From Sordariomycetes sp. S80-01Y (lineage: Eukaryota; Ascomycota; Sordariomycetes): DNA of 64,000 nt. The translations under genes were made by a program, and so were the position numbers. Position 1 is the first letter of the stretch; every line of letters begins with the position of its first letter. The DNA lies in the NCBI GenBank assembly GCA_037042185.1, contig JAXQJY010000024.1, forward strand, positions 1,178,001 through 1,242,000, read 5' to 3'. The notes under the pieces were generated by a model. That model was given only the letters and a program-made list of their open reading frames with translations. It did no database searches and was not told the DNA's origin. Shown one piece after another: positions 1 to 12,400 of this stretch.

Positions 1-212
1 CCTCCCGTCTTCGGCAATGTGTTGCTAATACGATGCGTTGAGTTGTTGAGTCAATCGGCACGGCAGACCGGTACCCACTCGAGCTTCTTAAGCCGTCGCC
101 CATTGCGACATCCCCTCATCCGCGGTACTTTAACTGTACGATTTTTCCAGAAGCAATCTTTTGAATAGTCGACCTCCCTGATCACGATACACCCTAAAAT
201 CACATAGCGAAG

Positions 213-1468
213 ATGTTTCTCAACCAACAGATGCGGAGGGTGGCTTCAACCATAGCTCACACCAAGTCTCCACTACGACTCCCGCTCCAGCACTACTCGA
301 CAATTGCCGGTCACGAATCACAACAGTCGCTCCCTGCATCCCCACCACCAGGACACCTTAATCATGGCAAGGTCGAGGAAGACAGGAAACGGCGGGCGGC
401 GAAAACCCTCGCCGATGCTGTTGCTGCGAAGCAGATACGGCACAACTGGACAAAGGAGGAGATCTCAGCTATATACCACCAGCCGTTGATGGAGCTGGCC
501 TTTCAATCCGTGAGTCATTCGATAAGGGACTGTCGTTGGCAGTCTTGACTGTAAAGTCTGGCAGCTGACCTTGTTGCGCAAAGGGCACAGTTCACCGTCG
601 CTTCCACAACCCTGCAGAGGTTCAGCTCTGCACTTTGATGAACATCAAAACTGGCGGCTGCACCGAAGACTGCTCGTACTGCGCCCAGTCCACACGATAC
701 CAGAAAGGCACCGGCCTCGAGGCGAAAAAGGTCGAGACCGTCGACTCCGTGCTGGAAGCCGCCCGCGTGGCGCGTAGCAGGGGCAGCACAAGGTTCTGTA
801 TGGGCGCAGCGTGGCGTGACATGCGCGGACGCAAAAATGCCCTGAAGAACATCAAAGCCATGGTGCAAGGGGTTCGGGCCTTGGGCATGGAGTCTTGTGT
901 GACTCTGGGTATGATTGACGCCGAGCAGGCCAAAGAGCTCAAGGAAGTTGGCCTGACGGCGTACAACCACAACGTCGACACGAGCCGAGAGTTCTACCCA
1001 TCCATCATCTCTACTAGAAGCTATGATGAGCGTCTGAAGACTCTAGGACACGTTCGCGATGCCGGTATCAACGTCTGCTCTGGCGGCATTCTGGGTCTCG
1101 GAGAAACCTCCCAGGATCGCGTCGGCCTTCTGCATACTGTTTCGACTCTGCCCTCTCACCCCGAGAGCTTTCCCGTGAATGCCTTGGTGCCCATCAAGGG
1201 TACGCCGCTGGGAGACCGACCACCCATCGAGTTCTCAAGCATGCTCAGGACCATTGCAACAGCGCGCATTCTCATGCCTGCAACCATCATCCGAATCGCG
1301 GCTGGTCGAAAAACAATGTCCGAGGAACAGCAGGCCCTTTGCTTCATGGCTGGAGCCAACGCTGTCTTCACCGGGGAGAAAATGCTGACAACGGACTGCA
1401 ACAACTGGGATGAGGACAGTGTAATGTTCAGCCGTTGGGGACTGCAGCCCATGCAACCTAGATCGTGA
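213..1468 (+). CDS. BIO2: Biotin synthase, two exons
   Basis: Radical-SAM enzyme that inserts sulfur into dethiobiotin to make biotin, usually mitochondrial in fungi. Exons are 213-509 and 584-1468; the 74 nt intron opens GTGAGT and closes AAG. The joined frame gives about 393 residues, normal for the family. The radical-SAM cluster motif GGCTEDCSYCAQ places the CxxxCxxC cysteines at about 125, 129 and 132. Other family blocks seen are TRFCMGAAWRD, GLTAYNHNVDTS, GGILGLGE and FTGEKMLTT. The first roughly 60 residues are rich in basic, Ser and Gln residues, fitting a mitochondrial presequence. The start is the first ATG of the open frame. No other biotin gene is visible nearby. Confidence 0.95.
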
Positions 1469-1813
1469 TGAGATCCTCCATAGCTAATACTACGGCTTAG
1501 AGTTGCGGTGAGCTGAGACCTTACAGAAACCGCGATCAGTACCTAGGACTCCTTAGCCATCGCGATGCGCCTGTCAGCCGAGCCGATTACACCAAAAGGA
1601 GATGACGTGAGACTTACACTAGGACGAACTGACTAAGACGCCCGACAGTCTCATGGAATATATCATGATTTGCAGAAGAACAGAAAAGGAAGAAAAGGAA
1701 GAAAAGGAAGAAAAGGAAGAAAAGGCCGTAGAGGGCGAAGTGCTAGAAGAGACTCGCGACAAGTAGGCCATCGTTGGGCATGACATGGCCCCTAGGCCCA
1801 CGCTGAAGGTCAA
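1469..1813. other. Intergenic, biotin synthase / GMC oxidoreductase 3' ends
   Basis: The two flanking genes converge here. The only structure seen is the purine minisatellite listed separately. No credible ORF. Confidence 0.7.
1683..1725. repeat. Purine minisatellite, 9-bp unit GAAAAGGAA
   Basis: About 4.8 head-to-tail copies of GAAAAGGAA read directly from the sequence. It lies in the 3' intergenic space between converging genes. The strand is all-purine, so H-DNA formation or polymorphic length is possible (inference). Confidence 0.9.
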
Positions 1814-3622
1814 TTACTGAAGTATCTTCTCTGCGCAAGTCATCCCTGTGACATACGCAACGGCTTGCGTGTGTCCGCTGACAAGGACGGGAACGACGCT
1901 CATGTCAGCTACACGGAGGTTCTCAATGCCCATAACCTTGAAATCGCTATCAACTACCGCATCGGATTCTCCACGCTTCCCCATCTTTAGGGTTCCGGTC
2001 ATGTGCCAGCTGGAGGAGATCGTTTGCCTCCAGTACGCAAGCAAATCCTCGTCCGAGTCGCCAGTCGGCCCAGCTATCATGGAAACGTTGTTCTTCGCAT
2101 AGCCCTCGTGACGAACAATGCGGTACGCATCCCTTAGCGACTCAATCGCAGCGCGGCGATCAAAGGGCTCAGCGAGGAACCGAGGATCGAACTTCAGAGG
2201 AACATTTGGGTCGGCTGACTGCAGCGTAACCTCGCCGCGGCTCTGGGCGTTGCCGTAGAAGACCAGCAAGCACGAGTAGTTCAGATTCTCCTTAGGGAAA
2301 TCGGGAATGAACCAGTGAACCGGAAAATGCGTGATGATTTCGTAGTGAGGCACGGTCTCGCTGTTGAGATACGCCTGCTCAGAAAGCGGCAAGGCCTTGA
2401 ACTCTGCCGACGCAACCAACTTGGGCAGCTTGAACCACCCTATACCAAGTTCGCAAGCAAACTTGGTCCAGGGGCCTGTGCTGCTGTCCTTCTGCCACTG
2501 CTTGAGCGCTTCGTCCATTTTTTCCTGATCGCCGTAGAAGGAGGCGCGGTCTGTGTCGCCATCTTTGCGAGCGTAGACCAGGGGACAGAACATGTGGTCT
2601 CGCAGACCTTTTCCTACTGCGGGCATGTCCTTGACAACAGGGATGCTGAATTGATCCAGTTGACTCTTGGGGCCGAGGCCTGAGTGCATGAGGATCTTGG
2701 GGTCATCCAATGAGCCGGCAGAAAGAACGACTTCCTTGGACGCAAGATCTTTGCTTGATTAGCTTAGCTGAATACACCAGGAGTAGATTCTGCTTACACT
2801 TTTTCCCATCGATGGTTTCCACCCCGACGGCCTTCGTGCCGTCGAGTAGTATCTTCTTGACTGCTGACGAGGTCTTAATGGTAAGATTTTCGGGCGCAGG
2901 CGTCAAGAGGTCATTCGCGGTTGAGCGAAGGCCGTTGCGACTTGAGTTGATGAGCGCGGACATTCCTAGAGGATTGCCAGAGTTATGATCCGGGTTCAGG
3001 GGAAAGCCGGCTTCCTCGAAAAGATCCAGCAGCGGTGGCAGGTCCCTCTCCCAGTCAGTGGCATACCCAACTTTCAAGGGCCCTGAAGTCCCGTGGTTGT
3101 CCAGATCGGGCTTGGCATATTTGTTTCCAACGTTTTCAGGAAGGTTACCCCGAAAATCTTCCAGAGCCTTGAATCGAGCCTTGATGTCATCCCATCGGAA
3201 GGCCTCATCCTCAACGATCCGAGCCCACTCCTCATAATCGTCCCGAGCGCCTCGAGTGTACACACCAAAATTGATAGCAGTTGAACCTCCTAGACCTTTT
3301 CCTCTGGAATAGTCAATCTCACGGTCGTCGCAATGGGGTTGTGGTACTGTTTTGTAGCCCCAATTCATGTCCTTGTTCATGAAGGTGAGCCACCTTTTCC
3401 CGTCAACGCGCTCGTTTCGATCTTCATTGCTCCCACCCGCCTCAAGCAGTAGCACCTTAGGCTTTTTGCTAGATCTGCACAAACCCGATGTGACTGCGCT
3501 ACCCGACGGGCCTCCTAATCAGTTACAGGATTAGCGTCAACGGTTGACTCAGGCTTCGCGGCGGATCGTCGCGACTGTAACTTACCGCCCACGACAATGT
3601 AACCAAAAGTTGCCTCACTCAT
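1814..3622 (-). CDS. GMC-family FAD oxidoreductase, three exons
   Basis: Glucose-methanol-choline family flavoenzyme (aryl-alcohol, choline, glucose and related alcohol oxidases or dehydrogenases); the substrate cannot be assigned. Exons in transcript order are 3622-3586, 3514-2798 and 2748-1814, for about 562 residues. The tiny first exon carries the start of the FAD dinucleotide motif, which is completed across intron 1 (YIVVGGGPSGS). Further family blocks are RGKGLGGSTAINFGVYTRG, VVLSAGSLDDPKILMHSG and, at the C-terminus, SWHMTGTLKMG with the active-site His, then VSGHTQAVAY with the second catalytic His. No signal peptide precedes the FAD motif, so it looks intracellular. All splice sites are GT-AG and the frame is intact. 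Confidence 0.93.
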
Positions 3623-5295
3623 AGTGATCCGGAACAGAGGTTGAACGATAGAAAGGTACTGATTTTAACACTCCAGGACGTTGTACTTGGCGTGTCTGCT
3701 GTTTGGATTAATTCACCGCTCCGCAAGACATGGACGCGATGGGGACGGGGTGATTGTCAAGTCAGTTTCGTGGAGGTCTTCTGGGGGCTCTCATTATTTA
3801 AGAATAATTGAGCCTTCTGGGTCTCTGACCCTCTGGCTAACGAGGACCCTCTGTTGGTTGCGTGGTGGCGTCGCATTACATGGATGTGTGGGTGTCGCGT
3901 CGGCAGCGCCTTCGGGTAATGCAAGACAACCCTCAAAGACAACGACTGCCAGTGCTGACACGCCACAGCGTATTGGTGAAAAAAGGGGCGCGGTGGCTTT
4001 CCTGCCAAGTTGATAATGTCACTCCATGTCCCGCGAAATGCGCGGCCCGTCAAGGACCAACGGTCAACAGACGAGGAATGCGAAGCACGAGTCAGTAACT
4101 CAGCGTAATTCTCAGTCTGCTTTGTCGAACCCCGGGATCGGCAAATCGTGTTCGTGATCGACCCAAGTCCGACGGCGATGTGCCTGGAAACGGCGGCTAC
4201 TGCAGGTTGTTGGAGTAACTAGTTGGAGTAGTGGACTTGACTGGGCTGTGACCCATCTGGTTCCGCCTAGAAATCGCAAGGAGCTGCAACAATCACCTAC
4301 TCTGTAATCGGTGGTTTCGTGACAGGTGTCACTGGAATTACTAGTTCAGGGAAGACTGGGTTTGATGGTAAGGCCTGGCCGGCAGAGCCCCGGCATGGGC
4401 GTGTGGTTGGTCAATGCCAGATTTCTGAGCTCCCTGACTAGGCGAGGAGGATACCGCACTCCTTAGTATGACAGTCATCATGAATGGAAAAAAGTTAAGT
4501 ATCGTAGCAAGTGGCGTTCGGAAGGATTCAAGTGACGAAGCCTGGCTCTGGGGCGTCTCAACATTGCTTCTGCCGATGCGGAGGATAGGACTGACGAGGG
4601 AGGCTCGCAGAGTTGTCCTGCTCTAATTGCTCTATAAAAGCTATCGCAGATGTTCGAAAAGAATGACTCCCGAAATGCGTCACGCCAACCTGAGAACCAG
4701 CAAGATCTCCCTCGGGATGCTGGGCGCAGCCGTCTTCATGTTCAGCAATCAGGCCAGTAACATCAGATTCCGATGACCTGGATAAGGGAAACTGTGCCGA
4801 AACCATAATCCAAGGTGTTATCTTACTAGACGTAGGGGGTATGTGATAAAGTGGCCGAAGCTCGCTACAATGACATACTACGGCTGTTTTACTGCACGGC
4901 TAGAGAGTCTAGTTACCTAGAAACCCTACGAGGTCTGTATAATTGTTGATTTATACCTTGCGCGCGGATTATAGAGCTGAGTGGCGTTCTGTTCCACAAC
5001 AGCAGTGCCACTAAAACTAGTGCTTAGTGCAAACAGGGGAAACATGGAGTTGGTGGCTGACCTCAGAATGTTCAGCTGAGTTTCTTCATGTCATAGTCAT
5101 CCCACCAGGTGTATGGAGGCTTCGGAAGACACCCTGTCACCAGAACTCAAACATAGTGAAGACAAAATCCTTAGCACTGATTCATTGGACTGAGAAGAAT
5201 TCTAAATTAAGCCTATTTGAAGAGGTATGTAAGCTTGACTCGGCCAACCACGTCTCTGACACTAAGTTCCACAGCGAACGTAATCACCCAGCCTA
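3623..5295. other. Gene-free interval, about 1.7 kb
   Basis: It contains the GMC promoter side and the 3' flank of the MFS gene. ORFs here are short, lack start context and family motifs, and overlap in several frames. No tRNA, repeat or transposon signature was recognised. Confidence 0.6.
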
Positions 5296-6896
5296 TTACA
5301 GCGTGAAGGGGTTGAATTGCCTGCCGTCTACATTCGCAAGCTCGCGCAATTTGTTGTTTTGTTTCCTCAAGTACATCTTGGAGATAGCTGCCATCGTCAA
5401 AGCAAGACCAGCAAACACGATTTGAAGGATCATGGCCATTGTATACCGCGGCGCGTCCCGGTCCGGGAAGAAGTAAGGCGAAATGACGTTGCCAATGTGA
5501 CCGCAGATGTTGACAATAGCACCACCCGCGGCTCGCTTCTCTGGAGTCTGCCCCAGCGAGGATACGGCCCACGTGTAGACCAATGCGTTGGCCGAGAAAC
5601 TTCCAGATGTGTACAGGAATGCAGACGTGTAACGAGCAGCAGTGTTGGTGGTGGCGACGGTGATGATGAAGCCGGTGATCGAGCAGCAGAGATTGGCCAT
5701 GATATGGAACCCACGCTCGCGGCGGCGATCAGAGCTCCATGCGACGAAGAACGACATGGCTGTTCCAAGGATGTAAGGAGGCGCCGTGAGCAGTAACGCC
5801 GTGGTGCGCGACCCGAGGCCGAAGCCGTTCACCATGGTTGGGAAGAAGTTGTTGAAGCCGTAAGAAGATGTCATGAAGATGTTCATGAAGATGAAAATGT
5901 AGCACTTGATGTCTGTGAGGGCCAGCTTGAGACCGTGCAGCACGGAGTTGTTTTCTGAAGTCTCGACCCTGTCGTCCAGGATGCGAGCCACAGCAAGTTT
6001 GCGCATGTCGGCCGTCATCGACCACATAGCACCACCGCTATTGGAAGAAGGATAGTTGGGCAAGACAAAGTAGGCTGTAAGCGCAAAGAAAGCGCTTCCA
6101 GCACCTTCGAGGATGAACAGCCACTGCCAGCCAGCAAGGCCCATCTTGCGGTCGAGTCCGGCGAAGACTCCCGCCGCAATCAGGCCAGAAAAGGCTTGGG
6201 CAAGCACAAGCCCAGAGTATAAGATGGCGGTTCGAAGAGCCAACTCTCGGCGAGTGTACCAGCAAGACATTAGGAAGACGGCCTTTGATCCTTTGTTAGC
6301 TCACGCGCCAAGGGAGAACAATGTTGATGAGACTTACACCAGGAAACAGCGGAGCTTCGATGACACCAAGGACGAACTGAACGGCGAGTAGACTTCCTGC
6401 GCTGGTGCAGGCAGCGGTAGCTGCTGAGACAGTGGACCAAAGCAAAGCCGCAGTCGGCAGATAGAGGCCAGGGCGAACTCGGGTGATCAGCATGTTCGAG
6501 GGCAGTTGGGCAATCATGTAACCAATCGTCAATACTGCTACGGCAGTCTATCGTTGTCAGCATAAAATTGAGTCATTCCTAAGAACGATATACCTGATAA
6601 TCGCCGTCTTTGAGGCTCAGGTCCTGATTGAAGGTGTTGAGGCGAGCTTGCGCAATGTTGTTTCGGTTCAGGTAGTTGAACATATATAGGACCCATAGCT
6701 GGGGAAGCATCGTCATGTCAAGCCTGCGCACAATCTTCTTCTTCAACGCGTCAACGTTGTCAAGCCCCAGGGCCTCGACGTGGGTTAAGCTCGAAGTCTT
6801 CTCCTGTTCCATTGCGTTTGAGGCCACTGTGTCGAGTTTTGGGACCTCATCATGGATGGCTTGGCTGGGCGCCTCTGTGATTTTCTCGTTTGACAT
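5296..6896 (-). CDS. MFS permease, allantoate permease / anion:cation symporter type
   Basis: Twelve-helix plasma-membrane transporter of the Dal5-like family, which moves allantoate, nicotinate, vitamins or other organic anions; the substrate is not determinable. Exons in transcript order are 6896-6594, 6547-6338 and 6282-5296, for about 499 residues. Family blocks: KKIVRRLDMTMLPQLWVLYM at the first helix, LNRNNIAQARL, GYMIAQLPSNMLITRVRP, then EAPLFPGAVFLMSCWYTRRE across intron 2. The N-terminal 55 residues are hydrophilic and cytosolic. The frame is intact and the introns are 46 and 55 nt. The closest relatives are probably TNA1/DAL5-like permeases. Confidence 0.92.
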
Positions 6897-8790
6897 GGTG
6901 GGTAGGAACTAATGCTTCGAGTCAGAGTAAAAGCTGCTTCGAGGATCGAGGAATCAGGCTCGCAAGAAGGACCATCTTATAATGCGATGCCCGAACAACA
7001 CCCCATGGGCAGAGTCCGCGTGTCGGGACTCTCTCTCCACGAGTCAGGCTTCTAGAAATCCCTCAGCTCATCACTGGCCAATCCTCGAGAACGGGGAGCT
7101 ACGGAAGTATGGAGAAGCTTGGAGATCGGGAGTCGGGATGCCCATTCTGAGCCAAGCCAAGCCGACGAGGGAGTGGGTGGCGCCCAATTAGATCGGGGTG
7201 ATCAACAACCCATGGCGTCTACGCGGCTCTCCCCAATTTAAGCTTATTTCAAGACAGTGACATGCCGTCATCTTCTTGCACTAAGCACAGAGCCTCAAAG
7301 GACCGATGTCCTCGATGACCCAGGTTCGAAGCCTCCCATTCTGTATCTTTAGCTGATACATTTGGCTGCCTCGTGGGCAAACAGTCCCCATGTCAGCGCA
7401 CAGGCTTGACGAAAAACCCGCAAAGATTCAAACACAACGTGGGCCTACTGCCTAGAGAGGCCAGCCCTGGAGATGCCCAGCCCGACTTTGCCCTTAAGCC
7501 CACCAGACTCCATCTCCGAATGCCGGAAGATGACCGATGATGTTTATCTTTCCCCATTCTTTCCCCGTGCGCGCAATCTTTTAAGCTGCATCTCCCCGCA
7601 AGCTAGCGTCCCAAGTGCCACATCGTTGCGTCCGTATGGCAGATTCCTCATGGAATGTCTCGGTTGAATGGCCTTCCCACCTATCCGATACCGCAGCGCC
7701 CGCAGCAGCCGTTGGGCCATCGGCGGGATACTAGCTACATCATCTGCTAAAAGGCTCATTCACGCACTGCTCGAAGCGTCCACCCTCCACGGCGTTAGCC
7801 TCCGGAGCTACGCCAAGGATCGAACCCAGCTAGCTAGTCTATGCCTTGCTCCTTAGTTTTCCCCATTGTGGAAGAACAGCGCCGCCAAAGGCGCAATTCC
7901 CCTGCCTTGCTCATTATAGAAAACGCGTCACTTTGCTGACTGTCTCTGGTTGCTCCGGCGCGAAGCTAGGATCACCTGCTGACTAGCTGGTGCTGCTCCA
8001 GCCTAGAAGGAATGCACAATAGCTTGTGCGGAATCCAGAGAGGACGATGGTTGAGGATCTCCAAAGACGTATTCGATGTCTTTACGGGCGATCAATAAGC
8101 AGGCTACGTCTATGTCTGCGTGTGTCGTTTTACGCGCCTGGCACAGCGGTCGCAGAGTGCCATTGACAGTGACCAGAATTACGATTGGAACCAGGATTAA
8201 GGAAATTACTCAAGACGAGACTATTGGATTGCTTGAAAAAGCAGAACTCCCGGCATGGCTACCCGTTGCTTGCAGGAGTAGTCGATGCCGCAAAGTGTTG
8301 AAGCCGATCCGGGCTCGGACTGGCTAAGCTCAGGGCCTTGATTCCTGTGGCATGAACAGACCTGTATCTACTCTCTCATTCAAATCAGCACCTCTCGGGA
8401 CACTGCTTAAATCGAGATGCATCAGTCAGCTACCACCAACATGTGCCGATGAGTTGAGCCGAACCGCATGGGCACGCGGGGCCACTCCTTGGCGCCCAAC
8501 TACTGTTCCTCACAGTAACATCATGAGGATAGCGAGAGAACTTAAAGTACTGGATGCAAAAATCCATGCGAAATCAATCCTGGTCTATGCCAACCTCTAT
8601 GTCGATCGTACGGCTGTGCTGCGGGCGACCAATAGCCTGACTGCAGCGTTTCATCAGGAGCTGATCGCAAACAAACAGATACACAAGAGACGCACATTTC
8701 CGGCAGATGGAGAACCAAGACATTCAATTTCAGAAGATACAAGTGCTATGCTTATTTATGTACAGGACGGAATGATACAGAAAGAGTCTG
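6897..8790. other. Gene-free interval, about 1.9 kb
   Basis: It lies between the MFS start and the end of a small secreted-protein gene. Small ORFs at 7473-7667, 8076-8327 and 8352-8879 have no family motif, no signal peptide and frame-agnostic composition. A TTCGA-containing segment near 7825 on the minus strand resembles a tRNA T-arm but lacks the remaining arms. Confidence 0.55.
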
Positions 8791-9417
8791 CTAAATGCAG
8801 AACGCCGACTTTGCTCGGTCCAGGTACTCCTGGCGGCTCTCATCAACCTCGACGCCAACACACTCCATGTACGTCTTGAAACCGCTGTCGACATCCTTGC
8901 GTAGCGCCTCAGTGACCTCCTCACCGCACTGGGTGCGCAGGAACCATGCTGCGCTGCCAAAATTGTGCTCATCCACGATGACCAAGGCGCGGATGCGGTT
9001 CAGCTCCTCGTCAGTCAAACCATCGGTTGAGGTGAAATTTGCGACTTCATCCTCGACGGCAGGGATGGATTTGGCGTATTTGAGGTTGAACTCGGCCATC
9101 TGCATGTTGGCGGTGCCCTGACCGGGGCGGCCAGGCTCCGGGAAGTGGTTCTTCTTGTACTGGAATTCGCCAGACTCAAGTGCCATGAGCGAGATGATGG
9201 CGGCTTGCTCGTTGCGGTGATAGAAGCCGTAGCGGTACAAGCTTTCGAAGATGAAGGGTGCAGCCTCTTCTGCACTACGGCATTCGTCGATGAAGTCGCC
9301 CTCGGTGGGACAGGCCTTGGACTTGGGTGCGATCTCCTCGATGATTTTGTGAGGCGACCAGGCCGACGCCAGAGATGCGCAGCCGAGAGCAAGGGCGGCA
9401 AAGGCAGGGAGCTGCAT
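8791..9417 (-). CDS. Small secreted protein, conserved-looking, possible lysozyme-like fold
   Basis: Single-exon ORF of 208 residues. The first 19 residues form a clear signal peptide (MQLPAFAALALGCASLASA), then the mature chain begins near WSPHK. The mature part is acidic and has five cysteines spread to the last residues. The segment SLMALESGEF followed by PGRPGQGTANMQMAEFN recalls the catalytic-Glu and GQG...QM arrangement of lysozyme/transglycosylase-like domains; this is a resemblance, not an assignment. A TATATAA box lies about 180 bp upstream. Extracellular location is well supported, the function is not known. Confidence 0.85.
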   Translation of the reverse strand: MQLPAFAALALGCASLASAWSPHKIIEEIAPKSKACPTEGDFIDECRSAEEAAPFIFESLYRYGFYHRNEQAAIISLMALESGEFQYKKNHFPEPGRPGQGTANMQMAEFNLKYAKSIPAVEDEVANFTSTDGLTDEELNRIRALVIVDEHNFGSAAWFLRTQCGEEVTEALRKDVDSGFKTYMECVGVEVDESRQEYLDRAKSAFCI

Positions 9418-12400
9418 TGTGAATTTGCCGGAGGTAAGTCGGAGTGGTTGCGGCTCTGCGTGTTTGGGTTATCGTGATGTCGAGGAGAGGGCGGATTAGC
9501 GAGCAGCGAATAGCGGTGACTTAAGGGCTATGAAGGGAAATGTTGGTAATGACTGGGGCTTGATCTGGTGTTGGTCTTTGAAAGAAGATCGGCCGCTGTT
9601 ATATACGCCTTTGTTTCATCGTTGCATGTTTGCGCGCCTTGGCCGTCTCGATCCATTCAGCGAATCCTTTGTCTCGCAACGTTTCTCTCTGAGGGCCCAA
9701 ACGCGGAGCTGCGCCCAGCTAAGCCGCCTGCGGCAGTCAAAAATAGGGGGAATCTGACATCTGGGCAAGGGTACGCAAGGGTCCCCTCCAGCGCTGCCAT
9801 TAAAGCAGCCTCACTGGCCAGCCTCGCCCAATCAAGGGTTGGTTGCCGCCAGCGCGACGTGCCGTTGATTGGCTTGGGGGTTTCCCTCCAGGGGCTCGAG
9901 TTCCAGTTTGTTGGAGGACTCGAGCCACTGCGGAGTCGCAGTGCCCAACCCCATCTTGCCCATGAAACAGGGGGATTTGGTTTCAAGAGGGGGAGCGCGC
10001 CAGGACGAATCGTTGTTCACTCAACCGTACTCTCAGAGCCTGAAGGAAGCCGGCGTGGACTGTACGCCAATCTGGGTGCAAACAGGAACTCAATGCCGGA
10101 GAACATTTTTTGAGAGCTCGAGCTTCCAGCTACTCAAAAACACATCATCACAATCATCATGGCAATTTCTCGATTTCAGAGTCCGAAGATGACAGTGGAG
10201 AATCAGCGCCAAAGTCGCACATCTCACTGCATGTGCGCTAGGAAAGCCTTGTCCCGTAGGGGTTCCTGATGACTGATTCGCACAGGACTGACCTTTTCTT
10301 AGAAACATCTTGCTATTCCCATTCAGCGAGATGAAGAACTACAGTGAACGCTTTCGTAACCTTTGCCGTGATCGTTGCTGACTTGACAAAGGGGCTGAGC
10401 CACGATCAAATGCCCATGTACATGTTGAATCCTCAAGAATAGCATGGCATGAATGACATGATCGCAACTGTTAGGCTCAGTCGCCCGCGTCAATACCTTA
10501 TCGTCTCCCACAATCACCAGTGGGCCGCAGACATTGGACACACCAGACCTTCAACTTCATTTATACAGATACTCGGCCCGTACCAATGTAATCCCAGGCC
10601 AATCTTCTCGTTGTTTGGTCGACCTTCAAACGACTTCTCTTCCACATGTCCTGCGCAGCGACTTTTTTTTCGACGCGGCGTTGCACAGCGCTCTTGAAGC
10701 CCCGTGGCGCACGGATGCTTGCGCAAAGAACGGCTTGATTGAATCAAAGTCTCCCTGCGCTTTTCGGGAGAGACATTACGCGCATGGAGGCCCTGATCGA
10801 CTGGGTTCGCCTGGTCACCGCTTCGCAATTTGAAAAGATATCGCGAGGCGTACAAGCTGGCCCGAGCAAGATCCCGTGCTGCGGGAGTCGCCGCGATGTT
10901 CAACCTCTCAAACACATTGTCGAAAGCGACGTTCTCGGCATCGTCAAATTTTCGCCGTGACTGGTCCCTGATATCCTGCCAAAAGCGCCAGGACATGCAT
11001 TTAGTTCCATGCAGCAGCTCAACCCGCGTGGACTAATTTCTAGACCACGTGCCGTCAGCCTGCCAGGGCAACCGCTGATCGACCCTCCTATAGACTAATT
11101 CCTTAGGTCATATTCTCGTTTACGTCGACTTCTTCCGTGCCAAGTGCTCGCTCTCCACGAGACCTTTTTTTTTTCTTCACGCTGCTCAATCCACTGTCGG
11201 GCACCGAGGACTACTTGAGGGCTCAATGTCTTTCACAACAAGACCATCGCCTTGGCAAGAGTAAGCCGGCCCCTCAAACCCCCGTGAAATTACGTTGTTG
11301 TCCGGTTTTCTAAGCGTCTCTCTCTGCCTTACGCGGGAGATAACGATGGTTGTGAGCCAGCGTGACCATGGATTTCTCCAAGCTCTCGTTAATCGTACCA
11401 CTTGAGTTAAGAGTCAAATGAGAAGACTTCCGCTGACGAGTGCATGAGAGAGTCTGACGATATGCCGCCACCTCAACTGGGAATGCCGAGGTCATACATA
11501 ATCTCAGAGACGCCAAGGCACCAAATCATGATGGCTGAGGCAAGATGGTGAGATCTTTGGGTGTAGAACACGGAGGTTCTCCGAACCCCATGTAGAATAT
11601 TGCTTCACCACCGTCGGGGAGACGGATTCCTCTTCTGTGTCAAGTGGTGACGTATTTTGGAGCTGCTCTCCCAGTGTTAGTGAGATGGGCGCTTCCATGC
11701 GCGCCTCATTGGAGTCCTCCCTCGAGCCGTCACATCCGGTGTAGAAGCTCAGAACAGAGAGAAAGCAGTAGGTCCAGGTTTGTTCAATTTCTAGGCGACG
11801 ACATGCCTTATATCAACATCCGGTTGGGAACGGGGCGGGGCCGTGCGTGCCGAGTTTCCCTGCCGCACATCCGGAGCCAAGTGGGGAGGCATGCCGGCTT
11901 CCGGTGCCCTTCAGCCGCGAATTGGCATCGGTTTGTGGTGGTGAGACACTCTGAGTGGCTAGCGGCTGAATTGGTCGCCTCTTTTGCTTTACCCAGAGGG
12001 CTGCGTCTCTCAGCCCTGGACGCCTCTTACTCAGAGCCTGCCGGTGTTTGCTCATTTCTATCCCGCATCCCGAGAACTGGCCTAAAGAGGAAGGCGAAAG
12101 ACCCTTACAGGTGTCAGTCTTAGTGGCATGAGACTCCTCTCGTTGCTTGCGAGATATCGCAATAGAGGTCTCCTCGTATCCCCACAACGTTCAGTCGCCG
12201 TTAAGTCATGGGAAAAGGTCCCTCTCGTGGGTGCGCACCTAAAGAGTTCCAAGATATGACAACTAGATACGATAAGTGCTTAGGGAGTCTGAAGACCATG
12301 ACACGGCCGCTGACAGTCTCGGCACTCGGATGGACGGTGCCGACGATCAATGTGGGGTTGCCACGAGCCCTTGGTCCCTGTGTGCACGGCGTCGGTCATG

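Noticed and set aside
515-981. Minus-strand ORFs of 119-151 residues over biotin synthase
   Set aside because: Antisense shadows of a clearly coding exon.
7795-7860. GGGTTCGATCC on the minus strand resembling a tRNA T-arm
   Set aside because: The stem relies on several G-T pairs and no other arms are found; at best a decayed fragment.
10514-10996. 160-residue minus-strand ORF with an amphipathic-looking N-terminal part
   Set aside because: No leader, motif or splice partner; the second half is low-information Arg/Ser-rich, and overlapping ORFs on the other strand are equally long.
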